DNA of 57,274 bases from CAMEON01 sp963643175. GTDB taxonomy: Bacteria; Bacillota; Clostridia; Oscillospirales; CAG-272. The notes beneath the pieces are model-generated. The model searched no databases. It saw only the letters and a list, made by a program, of their open reading frames with translations, and had not been told where the DNA came from. The stretch spans positions 1 through 57,274 of the forward strand of contig CAVIJF010000007.1 of NCBI GenBank assembly GCA_963643175.1. Reading direction: 5' to 3'. Of this stretch, positions 18,221-26,080 are shown piece by piece (the stretch's first letter is position 1; each line of letters begins with the position of its first letter). The position numbers and the translations under genes are program-made.

Positions 18221-18259
18221 AAAAAAGCCCGACGTGCGGATTTCATCCGCCGGCGGGCT
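18221..18259 (-). terminator. Terminator of the HPr/Crh-like gene
   Basis: On the minus strand AGCCCG...CGGGCT encloses GGCGGAT/ATCCGC and is followed by TTTTTTG. Confidence 0.82.
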
Positions 18260-18314
18260 GTGTTCGGGAAAAGCCGCCGCGAAAAACCGACGGTTCCCTT
18301 GCGACAGGGTCGGG

Positions 18315-18560
18315 TTACAGCTCGGGATCCTCCACAACGAAACGCTTCAGACCGTTCATCAGCGCCTCTGCCTTCTCGCTGTCGTGGAAGGTCAGCTTGA
18401 CCGGCTTGCGCAGATCCAGACTGAAAATACCCAACAGGGACTTGCCGTCCACCTTGTAACGACCGGATTCCAGATCCACCTCGCCGTCGTAGGACACCAG
18501 CGTGTTGACAAGGGCATACACGTCGTTGATCTCATTGAGCTTGATGTACACAGATTTCAT
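18315..18560 (-). CDS. HPr/Crh-like phosphocarrier-family protein without the active-site His
   Basis: 81 aa, HPr length and fold pattern. The regulatory serine motif is present: KSLLGIFSLDL matches the KSIMGVMSLG region of HPr, with Ser41 at the Ser46 position. By ungapped alignment the His15 position is Glu10 and the HARP motif is replaced by EIND. It therefore cannot relay PTS phosphate but could be phosphorylated by HPr kinase, like Bacillus Crh, which also lacks His15. Likely role: catabolite control. Start ATG 18560 after GAAAGGA; monocistronic with its own promoter and terminator. Confidence 0.83.
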   Translation of the reverse strand: MKSVYIKLNEINDVYALVNTLVSYDGEVDLESGRYKVDGKSLLGIFSLDLRKPVKLTFHDSEKAEALMNGLKRFVVEDPEL

Positions 18561-18620
18561 ATGCAGTACCATCCTTTCTCTTCTCTTGTCCGCACCCGCG
18601 GACGTATTCGGCTTTTGCAT

Positions 18621-18900
18621 TTTTCCACAAACATATTATAGCCTTTTTTACTTAATTATGCAAGATGTCATACCGCCGAAAATATAGTGGATTGTTTTCA
18701 GAAATTTGGTTAAATAGACATATGTCGGAGACCTGCCGCCGCCGCAGGGTATCGGGCTTTTCCACAGCCCCGGAGAAAACTTTTCCACAACCTGTGGAAA
18801 GCTGTGTGGAGAAAAATACCGCTACGCCGGGATTGACAGGGCGGACAGGCAGTTTCACGCTTTTCCAACAGGATTCGCACGGCGCATGGGGTGTGGAAAA
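18621..18900. promoter_or_regulatory. Cluster of DnaA-box-like sequences
   Basis: TTTTCCACA occurs at 18621-18629, 18758-18766, 18781-18789 and reversed at 18892-18900. Near-matches lie at 18793-18801 (reversed, CTTTCCACA) and 18806-18814 (reversed, TTCTCCACA). All four exact copies fit the relaxed DnaA-box pattern TTWTNCACA. The left part (about 18610-18725) is AT-rich. Function unproven; dnaA and dnaN are not nearby. Confidence 0.5.
18635..18663 (-). promoter_or_regulatory. Promoter of the HPr/Crh-like gene
   Basis: On the minus strand: TTGCAT (18663-18658), 17-nt spacer, TATAAT (18640-18635). Confidence 0.82.
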
Positions 18901-19011
18901 CACCGGAAACGTCTCCGGAAAAACCTCCCACGGCTTTCCCGCAGGGTTCATAAATCCGGCTCCCGGCTCATAGACTCTACCAGTCCACAGCAGAAACGGG
19001 AGGATACAGGT

Positions 19012-19158
19012 ATGGTTATCTATTCGCTGAAAGCCAGCACCATCCGGGTTTTCGGAATTGTCTGCGTTGCGCTTGCCGCACTGATTGCGCTGGTTGCCTT
19101 TGTCCCGACCTACGCCAACGTGCTGACCTACCGGAACCGGACGGCGCCGGACGGCTGA
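19012..19158 (+). CDS. Small single-pass membrane protein
   Basis: 48 aa with one strong membrane helix (about 11-36) and a short polar tail. ATG 19012 is preceded by GGGAGGATACAGGT. It resembles only the N-terminal anchor of larger exported enzymes, so it may be a genuine microprotein or a decayed gene start. The tRNA promoter follows. Confidence 0.5.
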   Translation: MVIYSLKASTIRVFGIVCVALAALIALVAFVPTYANVLTYRNRTAPDG

Positions 19159-19201
19159 AACCGCCTGCGGAAGAACTTTTTATGAATTTTCGCAAAAGGT
19201 A

Positions 19202-19230
19202 TTGCATTCTGCGCCGGTTTGTGCTATAAT
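19202..19230 (+). promoter_or_regulatory. Promoter of tRNA-Arg
   Basis: TTGCAT (19202-19207), 17-nt spacer, TATAAT (19225-19230). Confidence 0.85.
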
Positions 19231-19265
19231 ACAGCGGTGTCGGGGAAAGATCCCCGGCGGTGAAT

Positions 19266-19342
19266 CTACCCGTGGCACAGCTGGATAGCGCGTCAGACTC
19301 CGACTCTGAAGGTCGAAGGTTCGAATCCTTTCGGGTAGGCCA
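19266..19342 (+). tRNA. tRNA-Arg (anticodon CCG)
   Basis: 77 nt with encoded CCA. Acceptor CTACCCG/CGGGTAG; anticodon stem TCAGA/TCTGA around loop CTCCGAC, giving anticodon CCG; T arm GAAGG-TTCGAAT-CCTTT. The D stem GCAC/GCGC has one A-C mismatch. It reads CGG, an arginine codon in this GC-rich genome. Confidence 0.93.
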
Positions 19343-19343
19343 G

Positions 19344-19389
19344 AAAAGCCACCCGGATGGGAGCATTGCTCCCATCCGGGTGGCTTTTT
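19344..19389. terminator. Bidirectional terminator between tRNA-Arg and pepD
   Basis: Perfect 21-bp inverted repeat, AAAAGCCACCCGGATGGGAG and its complement around an ATT loop, with T run on the plus strand and A-rich flank on the other. Confidence 0.93.
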
Positions 19390-19396
19390 GCGTTTC

Positions 19397-20884
19397 TTAT
19401 TCGGTCAGCGCCGCCAGCGTGGCGCATACCAACTCATAGGTGCGGCGGGTAGACTCCACGTTCAGCATTTCGCGAGGCGTGTGGATGTCCCGCATATCGG
19501 GACCGACGGAAATCATGTCCAGTCCGGGGCGCTTGCCGCACAGAATGCCGCACTCCAGACCGGCGTGCAGAACCTCTACGGTGGGCGTTACGCCGAACAG
19601 TCGCCGGCTCTCCTGCGTCCAGACATCCCTCAGGCGGGATACCGGCGAAAAGTCCCAGCCGGGATAACGCGCATGATGGCTTGCCGTACCGCCGGCCAGC
19701 GCAGCCAGCCGTTCCAACTCGCGCTGGGTGCGATCCAGCTGGTGCTCGGACGCCGACCGGGAAGAGAAGGACAGTACCACGTGCGCGGCGTTCCCCGCCG
19801 CGTCCGTTTCCGTCGTCAGGATGCCGAGATTACGCGAGAAGGCGGTCAGCCCCGGCACATAGGCACTCATGGCAATCACGCCGCTGCGCACCAATGTCAG
19901 GACATCCAACACCCGGCGGGTGGAATCCGCGTCCATGCGGCGGGTATTGCCGGAGCCGGGCAGGGAAACGGTGCCGGAAAAGCCCCGATCCTCCGCCGCC
20001 GTGGACGGCTCACCCCGGAACAGTTCGATTTCTGCCAGCGCGGCGGCGCGGAAGTCGTCTGCCTGCGCGGCGGGCAGGGACAGCCGGGCACGTGCGGCAC
20101 GCGGGATGGCGTTGTCCTTCCCTCCGCCCGATATTTCAATCAGGCGCAGGTCAAAGCGCCCTGTCAGGCTGTCCAGCAGCTGCCCCAACACCTGAATGGC
20201 GTTGGAACGCCCCTTGTGTATCTCGGTGCCGGAGTGACCGCCGGCAAACCCGTCCAAAACTACCTCCACGGCGGTGCCGTCGTCCGGCTCGGTCGTCACG
20301 GGCAGGGAAATGTCCGTGCGCACACCGCCGGAGCAGCCCGCCGTGATAACGCCCTCGGACTCGCTGTCCAGATTGAGGAGCGTGCGGGCGGTCAGTCCCG
20401 CCGCGTCGGGGTCAAATGCCCACGCGCCGTCCATGCCGGTTTCCTCGGAGACCGTGAACAGGCACTCCAATGCCGGATGCGGTGCGGGGGCGCCGTCCAA
20501 CAGTGCCAGCATGATGGCGACCGCAACGCCGTCATCGCCGCCCAGCGTGGTGCGGTCGGCGTGAATCCAGCCGTCCTCTACCGACAGCGTAAGCCCGTCG
20601 GTCAGGAAGTTGTGCGTCGATCCGGCGTCCCTCTCGGGCACCATATCCATATGCCCCTGCAGGAGAACCGCTCCGGCGCCCTCACATCCGGCGCTTGCCG
20701 GCAGGCGAAGCAGCAGGTTGTTTGCCGCGTCCCGGACGTAGGACAGCCCGCGCTCCTTGGCGAAATTCTCCACATAGTCAGCCACGGCGCCCTCGTGTCC
20801 GGACGGGTGCGGGATGGCACAGATATCCTCAAAAAAGCGGAACACCGACTGCGGTTCGCAGGCGGAAAGAACATGACGGTTCAT
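19397..20884 (-). CDS. pepD: Aminoacyl-histidine dipeptidase (Xaa-His dipeptidase, M20)
   Basis: 495 aa, usual PepD length. M20 zinc motifs: LLQGHMDMVPE (first His/Asp), LGGDDGVAVAIML (bridging Asp), SEETGMDGAW (catalytic and zinc Glu). The lid domain (about 210-390) carries GGHSGTEIHKGRSNAI. Cuts dipeptides such as carnosine in the cytoplasm. Start ATG 20884 with SD GAGGAGG; the in-frame ATG 15 bp upstream lacks one. It lies 56 bp after mreB with no clear promoter between, so the two may be co-transcribed. Confidence 0.92.
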   Translation of the reverse strand: MNRHVLSACEPQSVFRFFEDICAIPHPSGHEGAVADYVENFAKERGLSYVRDAANNLLLRLPASAGCEGAGAVLLQGHMDMVPERDAGSTHNFLTDGLTLSVEDGWIHADRTTLGGDDGVAVAIMLALLDGAPAPHPALECLFTVSEETGMDGAWAFDPDAAGLTARTLLNLDSESEGVITAGCSGGVRTDISLPVTTEPDDGTAVEVVLDGFAGGHSGTEIHKGRSNAIQVLGQLLDSLTGRFDLRLIEISGGGKDNAIPRAARARLSLPAAQADDFRAAALAEIELFRGEPSTAAEDRGFSGTVSLPGSGNTRRMDADSTRRVLDVLTLVRSGVIAMSAYVPGLTAFSRNLGILTTETDAAGNAAHVVLSFSSRSASEHQLDRTQRELERLAALAGGTASHHARYPGWDFSPVSRLRDVWTQESRRLFGVTPTVEVLHAGLECGILCGKRPGLDMISVGPDMRDIHTPREMLNVESTRRTYELVCATLAALTE

Positions 20885-20940
20885 GAAAAGCCTCCTCAAA
20901 ATACCTCAGATATATCTGCACACAGGTACAGAAAACAGAT

Positions 20941-22161
20941 TTAGCGCCGACGGTTGCGACTGTCGTAGCGGTCATAGTCCCGGCTGCCCCGATCGCTGTA
21001 ACTGCGACCGTAGCCGTCATCCCGGGCGAATCGCGCCCTGTCGCGGCTGTCGTACCGGTCGTACCGGTCGTACCGGTCGGAGCGGTCGCGGCGCACCGTA
21101 TCGCGCGGTGCGGACGGGCGCATGGGGATGTCAATCATGCCCTCCGGCATTCCGTTGAGGTAGCGGAGCAGTCTGCCTGCGCCCAGTACGGCTGCCTTGA
21201 CCGGCTGATCTGCCACGCGGGTCGGAATGCCCGTGACCTTTTCAATCAGCTGATCCAGCCCGCGCAGCAGGCTGCCGCCGCCGGTCATGGTAATGCCGCC
21301 CTGCTTCAGAATGTCGCCGACCAGCGCGGGCGGCGTGCGCTCGACCACCCCGACCACGGAATCCAGAATGGATGTGATCGGTTCAGCCAGTGCTTCAATC
21401 ATTTCCTTGGAGGACAGGAGAATTTCGCGCGGCAGTCCCTCCGCGAGTGAGCGGCCGCAGACCCGCATATACAGTGGGCGGTCGTGACGGAACACGTGTC
21501 CGATCTGAATCTTGATGTCCTCCGCCGTGCGTTCCCCGATGAGGACGCCGTAGCGGCGGCGGACGTAGTTCATGATTGCCTGATCGAAGCGATCCCCGCC
21601 GACCGGGATGTTGTCCGACACAACCACGCCGCCCATGGACAGCACGGCGACATTGCTGATGCCGCCGCCGATGTTGACAATCATATGTCCGACCGGGGAC
21701 TGGAATTTCAGGCGTGCGCCCAACGCCGCCGCACGCGGTTCGTCGACGAGGTAGGTACGGCGCGCGCCTGCCTCGCGGGAAGCGTCCATGATGGCGCGCA
21801 TCTGCACCTCGCTGATGCCGGTCGGCACGCAGAGGATGACGCGCGGGGGAATCCACACCCGTCCGCAGGCGCGGCGGATGAAGTATTTGAGCATCTGGAG
21901 CGTGACCTCATACTGGGTCATGGTTCCGTCCGCGAGCGGGCGTGTCGCCTCAATATGCTCCGGCGTGCGCCCCAGCATTTCCATGGCACTCCTGCCGACC
22001 TTGACCACCCGGTCGGTCGTGGTGTCCACGGCAACGACGGACGGTTCGTTGAGCACGATTCCTTTGCCCTCGACGAACACCAACACGCTTGCCGTGCCGA
22101 GATCCATGGCGATATCCCGGCTCCAGTTCTTCGGCTTCAGTTTGGCAAGACTGAATCCCAT
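20941..22161 (-). CDS. mreB: MreB-like rod-shape protein with a repetitive charged C-terminal tail
   Basis: 406 aa; MreB is normally 330-350. Actin-fold motifs: DIAMDLGTASVLVF (phosphate 1), PTGISEVQMRAI, VNIGGGISNVAVLS (phosphate 2) and MTGGGSLLRGLDQLI (adenosine). MreB filaments guide lateral wall synthesis at the inner membrane. The last 60 or so residues (from about 347) are a disordered tail of Asp-Arg-Tyr repeats (DRYDRYDRYDSRDRAR) not found in usual MreB. Start ATG 22161 after GGGAGG; the longer frame to 22284 runs into the promoter. Confidence 0.92.
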   Translation of the reverse strand: MGFSLAKLKPKNWSRDIAMDLGTASVLVFVEGKGIVLNEPSVVAVDTTTDRVVKVGRSAMEMLGRTPEHIEATRPLADGTMTQYEVTLQMLKYFIRRACGRVWIPPRVILCVPTGISEVQMRAIMDASREAGARRTYLVDEPRAAALGARLKFQSPVGHMIVNIGGGISNVAVLSMGGVVVSDNIPVGGDRFDQAIMNYVRRRYGVLIGERTAEDIKIQIGHVFRHDRPLYMRVCGRSLAEGLPREILLSSKEMIEALAEPITSILDSVVGVVERTPPALVGDILKQGGITMTGGGSLLRGLDQLIEKVTGIPTRVADQPVKAAVLGAGRLLRYLNGMPEGMIDIPMRPSAPRDTVRRDRSDRYDRYDRYDSRDRARFARDDGYGRSYSDRGSRDYDRYDSRNRRR

Positions 22162-22243
22162 ACCGCCATTTCCCTCCCTTTTGCCGTGATTATCCTGCGT
22201 ACCGTTGTCTGCGGTGCGCTGTACGGCTGATATAGTACCAGTA

Positions 22244-22272
22244 AGTATAGCACAAGCCGGGGAGGATGTCAA
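22244..22272 (-). promoter_or_regulatory. mreB promoter
   Basis: On the minus strand: TTGACA (22272-22267), 17-nt spacer, TATACT (22249-22244). Confidence 0.87.
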
Positions 22273-22464
22273 GCGTTTTATCACGTATGGAGGGGGAGAG
22301 GTGCGGACATTTATCCTTGTGAGATACCGGGTTATCCTGCTGTTTGCGGTGAGCCGGCGGGAATTTTACCTTCTGCAGTACGGGCTGAGTTTGCCGCACC
22401 GGCATTTGGGGACGTGCCTGCCCCTTGCGTTACCGATTTGACCTGCCCCGTGTAACTCTTTTGT

Positions 22465-22640
22465 CCCCATCTCCCCGCCCCCTTCCCCGCTGGGGAAGGG
22501 GGGGAGACTCACAGTTTTCTTATGCAAGGGGCTGTCGCTCCCTGCAACCCCGCGGCGGAGCCGGGAGGAATGCCGGCGTTCCGGGCGGTTTCGGTTGCTT
22601 TCCGGAACGCCGGAAACGTTGCCCCTTTGCTATCCGAAAA
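22465..22640 (+). repeat. GC-rich double-hairpin repeat, copy 4
   Basis: CCCCCTTCCCCGCTGGGGAAGGGGG followed by an imperfect GCAAGGGGC/CTCCCTGC stem and the conserved CAACCCCGCGGCGGAGCCGGGAGG tail, extending to about 22640. The 22273-22684 gap contains no other feature. Confidence 0.72.
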
Positions 22641-22684
22641 TATTTCCCCTTTTCTGCCTACTCTGAAAAAAAGTTTCGCACCCG

Positions 22685-22713
22685 TTGACAAAACGTGCAG
22701 CGTATGGTAAAAT
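22685..22713 (+). promoter_or_regulatory. Promoter of the TerB/ATPase/helicase operon
   Basis: TTGACA (22685-22690), 17-nt spacer, TAAAAT (22708-22713). Confidence 0.85.
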
Positions 22714-22750
22714 AATACGATGAGATATCAGCGGGAGGGAGGAAAACGGT

Positions 22751-24589
22751 ATGCCGGACAGCGACAGACACCCGGACAGTCAGACCGCACGTGACCGTGA
22801 ACTGGACGACTTCTGGGACATTTCGCGGCTTTTGCCGGACAAGCCTGTGCGGCAGGCGTCTCCGCCGCGCCGCAGCGAGCCGCCCGCCGGCGTGGAAATC
22901 GAGCTGCCGGCACCGGCAGGCGGCGATGGTTTGCACGCCACTTCTCCGGACACGGCGGACACGCCCGCCCCGGTGCGGGACGTGCCGCTTCCGCCGCATC
23001 CCGCAGACGGAGCAGGTGCCGGAGGCGACCTGCTCGGCAGGACGCACTACGTCCCGCCGCATACTGCCGGGGAAGGGGAAAGTGACCCCCCGGAGCTTTC
23101 CTACGATGCGGGCGGCGTGCTGATCCACCGGGTGGATGTGTACGTGTGGAAATCCGATTACCGCTATTTCGACCAGTTCGTACAGGATGCCGCCGCATAC
23201 GCCGCCCGCCCGGCTCCGGCGGAACAGCCAGACCGCGAACCGTTCTTTTCCTTCTTCCCGCAGTATGTGCAGATGGGGCGCCGCCAGGAGGCGTGGTACC
23301 TGTGGTGGCGGGAGCAGGTGCGGCACGGCACGTTCCCGGACACGGACTATGCCTATATCCTGCTGTATGTCTTTGAACTTATTAATCAGCCGCTGCCCCC
23401 TGTCCCGGAAGACAGGGGCGAGGCGGAGACAGTCTGCCGGACGCTGGCAGGCGTCTGGATGGCATACCGCCGCCGCTATCCCCAGCTGGATCACTATATG
23501 TGCGAATGGCTGTGCGATTTCTGCCTCATTCACCGGCTGAGCGCCCCGGCTGATATTCTGTCCCCCGCGCTGAACAGTATTGTTACGGTCAGTCACATAA
23601 AGGAGTTTTACCTCTCCGCCGCCGTGAGTGGGACGGGAACTGATACGCCGGACATCGCGGGGGCACGCATCCTGCTCCGGCATTGCTGTCAGTACGATTA
23701 CCGCAAGAGCAAGTTTGCGGGCGGGGAGAATGCCGCGCTGTTCGACCGGATTATCCCCGGCGCGGTCGCCGAGGTACTGCCGCTCCTGCTGGGGCGGGAC
23801 GGAAAACCTCCGCTTATCACCATGCAGGATTCCACCGTCACCCGCGATGCTTACACCGGTGCACTGTGCGCGTACCGGAACAAGCGGCGGCTGGTCGTTT
23901 CCTACACGTCCTTCTCCCGCTCGCACGAGCTGCGGTTTCTGGTCGGGGATATGGTCAAGCACATCGAAAACCGCCTGCGCAAGTATATCGGCGTGCGCTC
24001 CCGTCTGTCGGTCATGGCGCTGCCCGTGCCTGTGCGGGACGCGCTGGATGCGTACCTGAACCCGCTGCTGCCCGCACCGGAAGTCGCGCCCAGACCCAAG
24101 CCCGCTCCGCCGCGCCCAGCTTACGAGGCGCTGTATGACCTGCCCGTCAAGCCGGTTTCGCAGGAGGATGCCGCCCGCATCGAGCAGGCGTCATGGGAGA
24201 CGACCCGCATTCTGACCGAGGCATTCGGAGAAAATCAGGATACTGCGGCGGAGCCGGCGGATGCGCCGGGGACGGATGCCGTTCTGCCTGCGGAGCCGGT
24301 GCCCGCGCCCGATGTCCCGCCGGAGGCGTGTGCGACCGGCGGTGCCGCGCCTTTTTCCAATGCCCCGGAGCTTGCCGACTTCCTGCAGCTTGCGCTTGCC
24401 GGGGACTGCGCCGGACAGCGTGCGCTGGCAGCGCGTCTGCGTGTCCTGCCCGATGCGCTGGCGGACCGCATCAACGAGTGGGCGGTCGGAAGCGATATCG
24501 GAGATGTCGTTCTGGAGGAAACCGACGGCGGGTATGCCGTCATTGAGGACTACCGCGCGGCGGTTTCGGCACTTCTGCAATCCGCATGA
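22751..24589 (+). CDS. TerB_N / TerB_C domain protein
   Basis: 612 aa. After a disordered Pro-rich N-terminus (about 1-115) comes a TerB_N-like region (about 120-270): DYRYFDQFVQDA, EAWYLWWREQVRHGTFPDTD and YILLYVFELINQP. The C-terminal about 80 residues look like TerB_C (PDALADRINEWAVGSDIGDV, EDYRAAVSAL). Such proteins are encoded beside a DUF2791 P-loop ATPase and an Lhr-like helicase in many Firmicutes, a set proposed to form a DNA-processing or stress system. That matches the genes here. SD GGGAGGGAGG. Molecular activity unknown. Confidence 0.8.
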   Translation: MPDSDRHPDSQTARDRELDDFWDISRLLPDKPVRQASPPRRSEPPAGVEIELPAPAGGDGLHATSPDTADTPAPVRDVPLPPHPADGAGAGGDLLGRTHYVPPHTAGEGESDPPELSYDAGGVLIHRVDVYVWKSDYRYFDQFVQDAAAYAARPAPAEQPDREPFFSFFPQYVQMGRRQEAWYLWWREQVRHGTFPDTDYAYILLYVFELINQPLPPVPEDRGEAETVCRTLAGVWMAYRRRYPQLDHYMCEWLCDFCLIHRLSAPADILSPALNSIVTVSHIKEFYLSAAVSGTGTDTPDIAGARILLRHCCQYDYRKSKFAGGENAALFDRIIPGAVAEVLPLLLGRDGKPPLITMQDSTVTRDAYTGALCAYRNKRRLVVSYTSFSRSHELRFLVGDMVKHIENRLRKYIGVRSRLSVMALPVPVRDALDAYLNPLLPAPEVAPRPKPAPPRPAYEALYDLPVKPVSQEDAARIEQASWETTRILTEAFGENQDTAAEPADAPGTDAVLPAEPVPAPDVPPEACATGGAAPFSNAPELADFLQLALAGDCAGQRALAARLRVLPDALADRINEWAVGSDIGDVVLEETDGGYAVIEDYRAAVSALLQSA

Positions 24590-24651
24590 GCACCCATGTG
24601 CGGGCGCATACGCCGGCACCTGCGCAGGCGCATGAATGAAAGGACTTGCCT

Positions 24652-26058
24652 ATGAGCAATACAAATTCTGCCAATCAGATCCGGGTTCCCCGGCGCATTC
24701 TGGGGTCGCTCCTGTCCTCCGTGTCCGCCGGCGTCGTGCCCCGCGCGGGTGCGCCGTATATTGCCATCGGGCGTGCGGACGAAATTGCCGCTCTGCTGTC
24801 CGACCTGGAGCAGATCGGGGAGGGCGGCGGTTCCATGCGCTTTCTCATCGGGCGGTACGGGAGTGGCAAGAGCTTTCTCATCCAGCTTATCCGGGGCTAC
24901 GCGCTGGAGCGCGATTTCCTGACCGCTGATGCCGACCTGTCCCCGGAGCGGCGCCTGTACGGTTCCGGCGGCTCCGGTGTGGCGACCTACCGGGAGCTGA
25001 TGAAAAATCTTGCCTCCAAGGCATCGCCGGACGGCGGCGCACTGCCCCGCATCATCGCCCGCTGGATAGGGCAGCTGCAGGATTCCCTGACGCAGGAGGG
25101 CATCCAGCCGGACAGCCCGACCTTTGCCGGGGAGCTGAACCGGAAGGTCGCGGATGTCATGCGGGAGTTGGAGTTTCTCGTCGGTGGGTTTGACTTTTCC
25201 CGCGTCGTGACCGCCTACTACCGCGCCTACCTTTCGGACAGCGCCGATGCGCAGAGCCGCATGAGCGCCTGCCTGCGCTGGCTGCGGGGCGAGTACACGA
25301 CCAAAACCGAGGCAAGAAACGAGCTGGGATTCCCCGTGTCGGTCATCATTGACGACGACAACTGGTACGATTTTCTCAAGCTCTGGGCGGCGCTGTCGCG
25401 GCGCATCGGCTACCGGGGGCTTATGGTGTTCATCGACGAGTGCGTCAACCTGTACAAGATTACCCACCGCGTCAGCCGGGAGAACAACTACGAGAAGATA
25501 CTCTCCATGTTCAACGACACCCTGCAGGGGCGCGCGTCGGGGCTGGGGATTGTGTTCGGCGGGACGCCGCAGTTCCTGGAGGATACCCGCCGCGGGCTGT
25601 TCAGCTACGAGGCACTGCGCTCCCGGCTGTGCGACAGCCGCTTTGCATTGGAAGGCTTCCGGAACCTCATCGGACCCGTCATCCGGCTGCGGCGGTTGGC
25701 GGATGACGAACTGCTGGCGCTGATCCGCCGCGTCACCCAGCTGTACGCGCAGTATTACAACTGGGAGCCGCGCATCACGGACGCGGAGCAGACCGCCTTT
25801 CTCAGTCTCTGCCTGTCGCGGGCGGGGGCGGACAGTATGATTACCCCGCGGGAAATGCTGCGGGACTATATGACCGTGCTGAACATCCTCATGCAGAACC
25901 CGCAGGCGGCGTTTGCCGACGTGGTCGGCTCTGCCGTCACGCTGAAGACGGCGTCCGCCGACCCGGAGGACGCATGGGAACCGACAGCCGCCGAGACGGC
26001 ACCCGCCACCCCCAAGCCGACCGGGCACAGCTTTGACCCGGACGACCTGAATTTCTGA
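24652..26058 (+). CDS. DUF2791 (BrxC/BrxD-related) P-loop ATPase
   Basis: 468 aa. AAA-like ATPase: Walker A GRYGSGKSF near 67-75, Walker B LMVFIDECVNLYK near 257-269. Late helical segments include NLIGPVIRLRRLADDELLAL and a typical DUF2791 end (ITPREMLRDYMTVLNIL). BrxD of BREX type 2 phage-defence loci belongs to this group and partners a helicase. ATG 24652 has SD GAAAGGA; the TTG 6 bp earlier is less likely. 62 bp after the TerB gene, 22 bp before the glycosidase gene. Confidence 0.83.
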   Translation: MSNTNSANQIRVPRRILGSLLSSVSAGVVPRAGAPYIAIGRADEIAALLSDLEQIGEGGGSMRFLIGRYGSGKSFLIQLIRGYALERDFLTADADLSPERRLYGSGGSGVATYRELMKNLASKASPDGGALPRIIARWIGQLQDSLTQEGIQPDSPTFAGELNRKVADVMRELEFLVGGFDFSRVVTAYYRAYLSDSADAQSRMSACLRWLRGEYTTKTEARNELGFPVSVIIDDDNWYDFLKLWAALSRRIGYRGLMVFIDECVNLYKITHRVSRENNYEKILSMFNDTLQGRASGLGIVFGGTPQFLEDTRRGLFSYEALRSRLCDSRFALEGFRNLIGPVIRLRRLADDELLALIRRVTQLYAQYYNWEPRITDAEQTAFLSLCLSRAGADSMITPREMLRDYMTVLNILMQNPQAAFADVVGSAVTLKTASADPEDAWEPTAAETAPATPKPTGHSFDPDDLNF

Positions 26059-26080
26059 TGAACGGGAAGGAGAACCTACC

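Noticed and set aside
18098..18400. GTG start with good SD (AAAGGAAGG) and a 100-codon frame
   Set aside because: The frame passes through the HPr gene's terminator and runs antisense into that gene; composition is not protein-like after the first 20 codons. A decayed gene start is possible.
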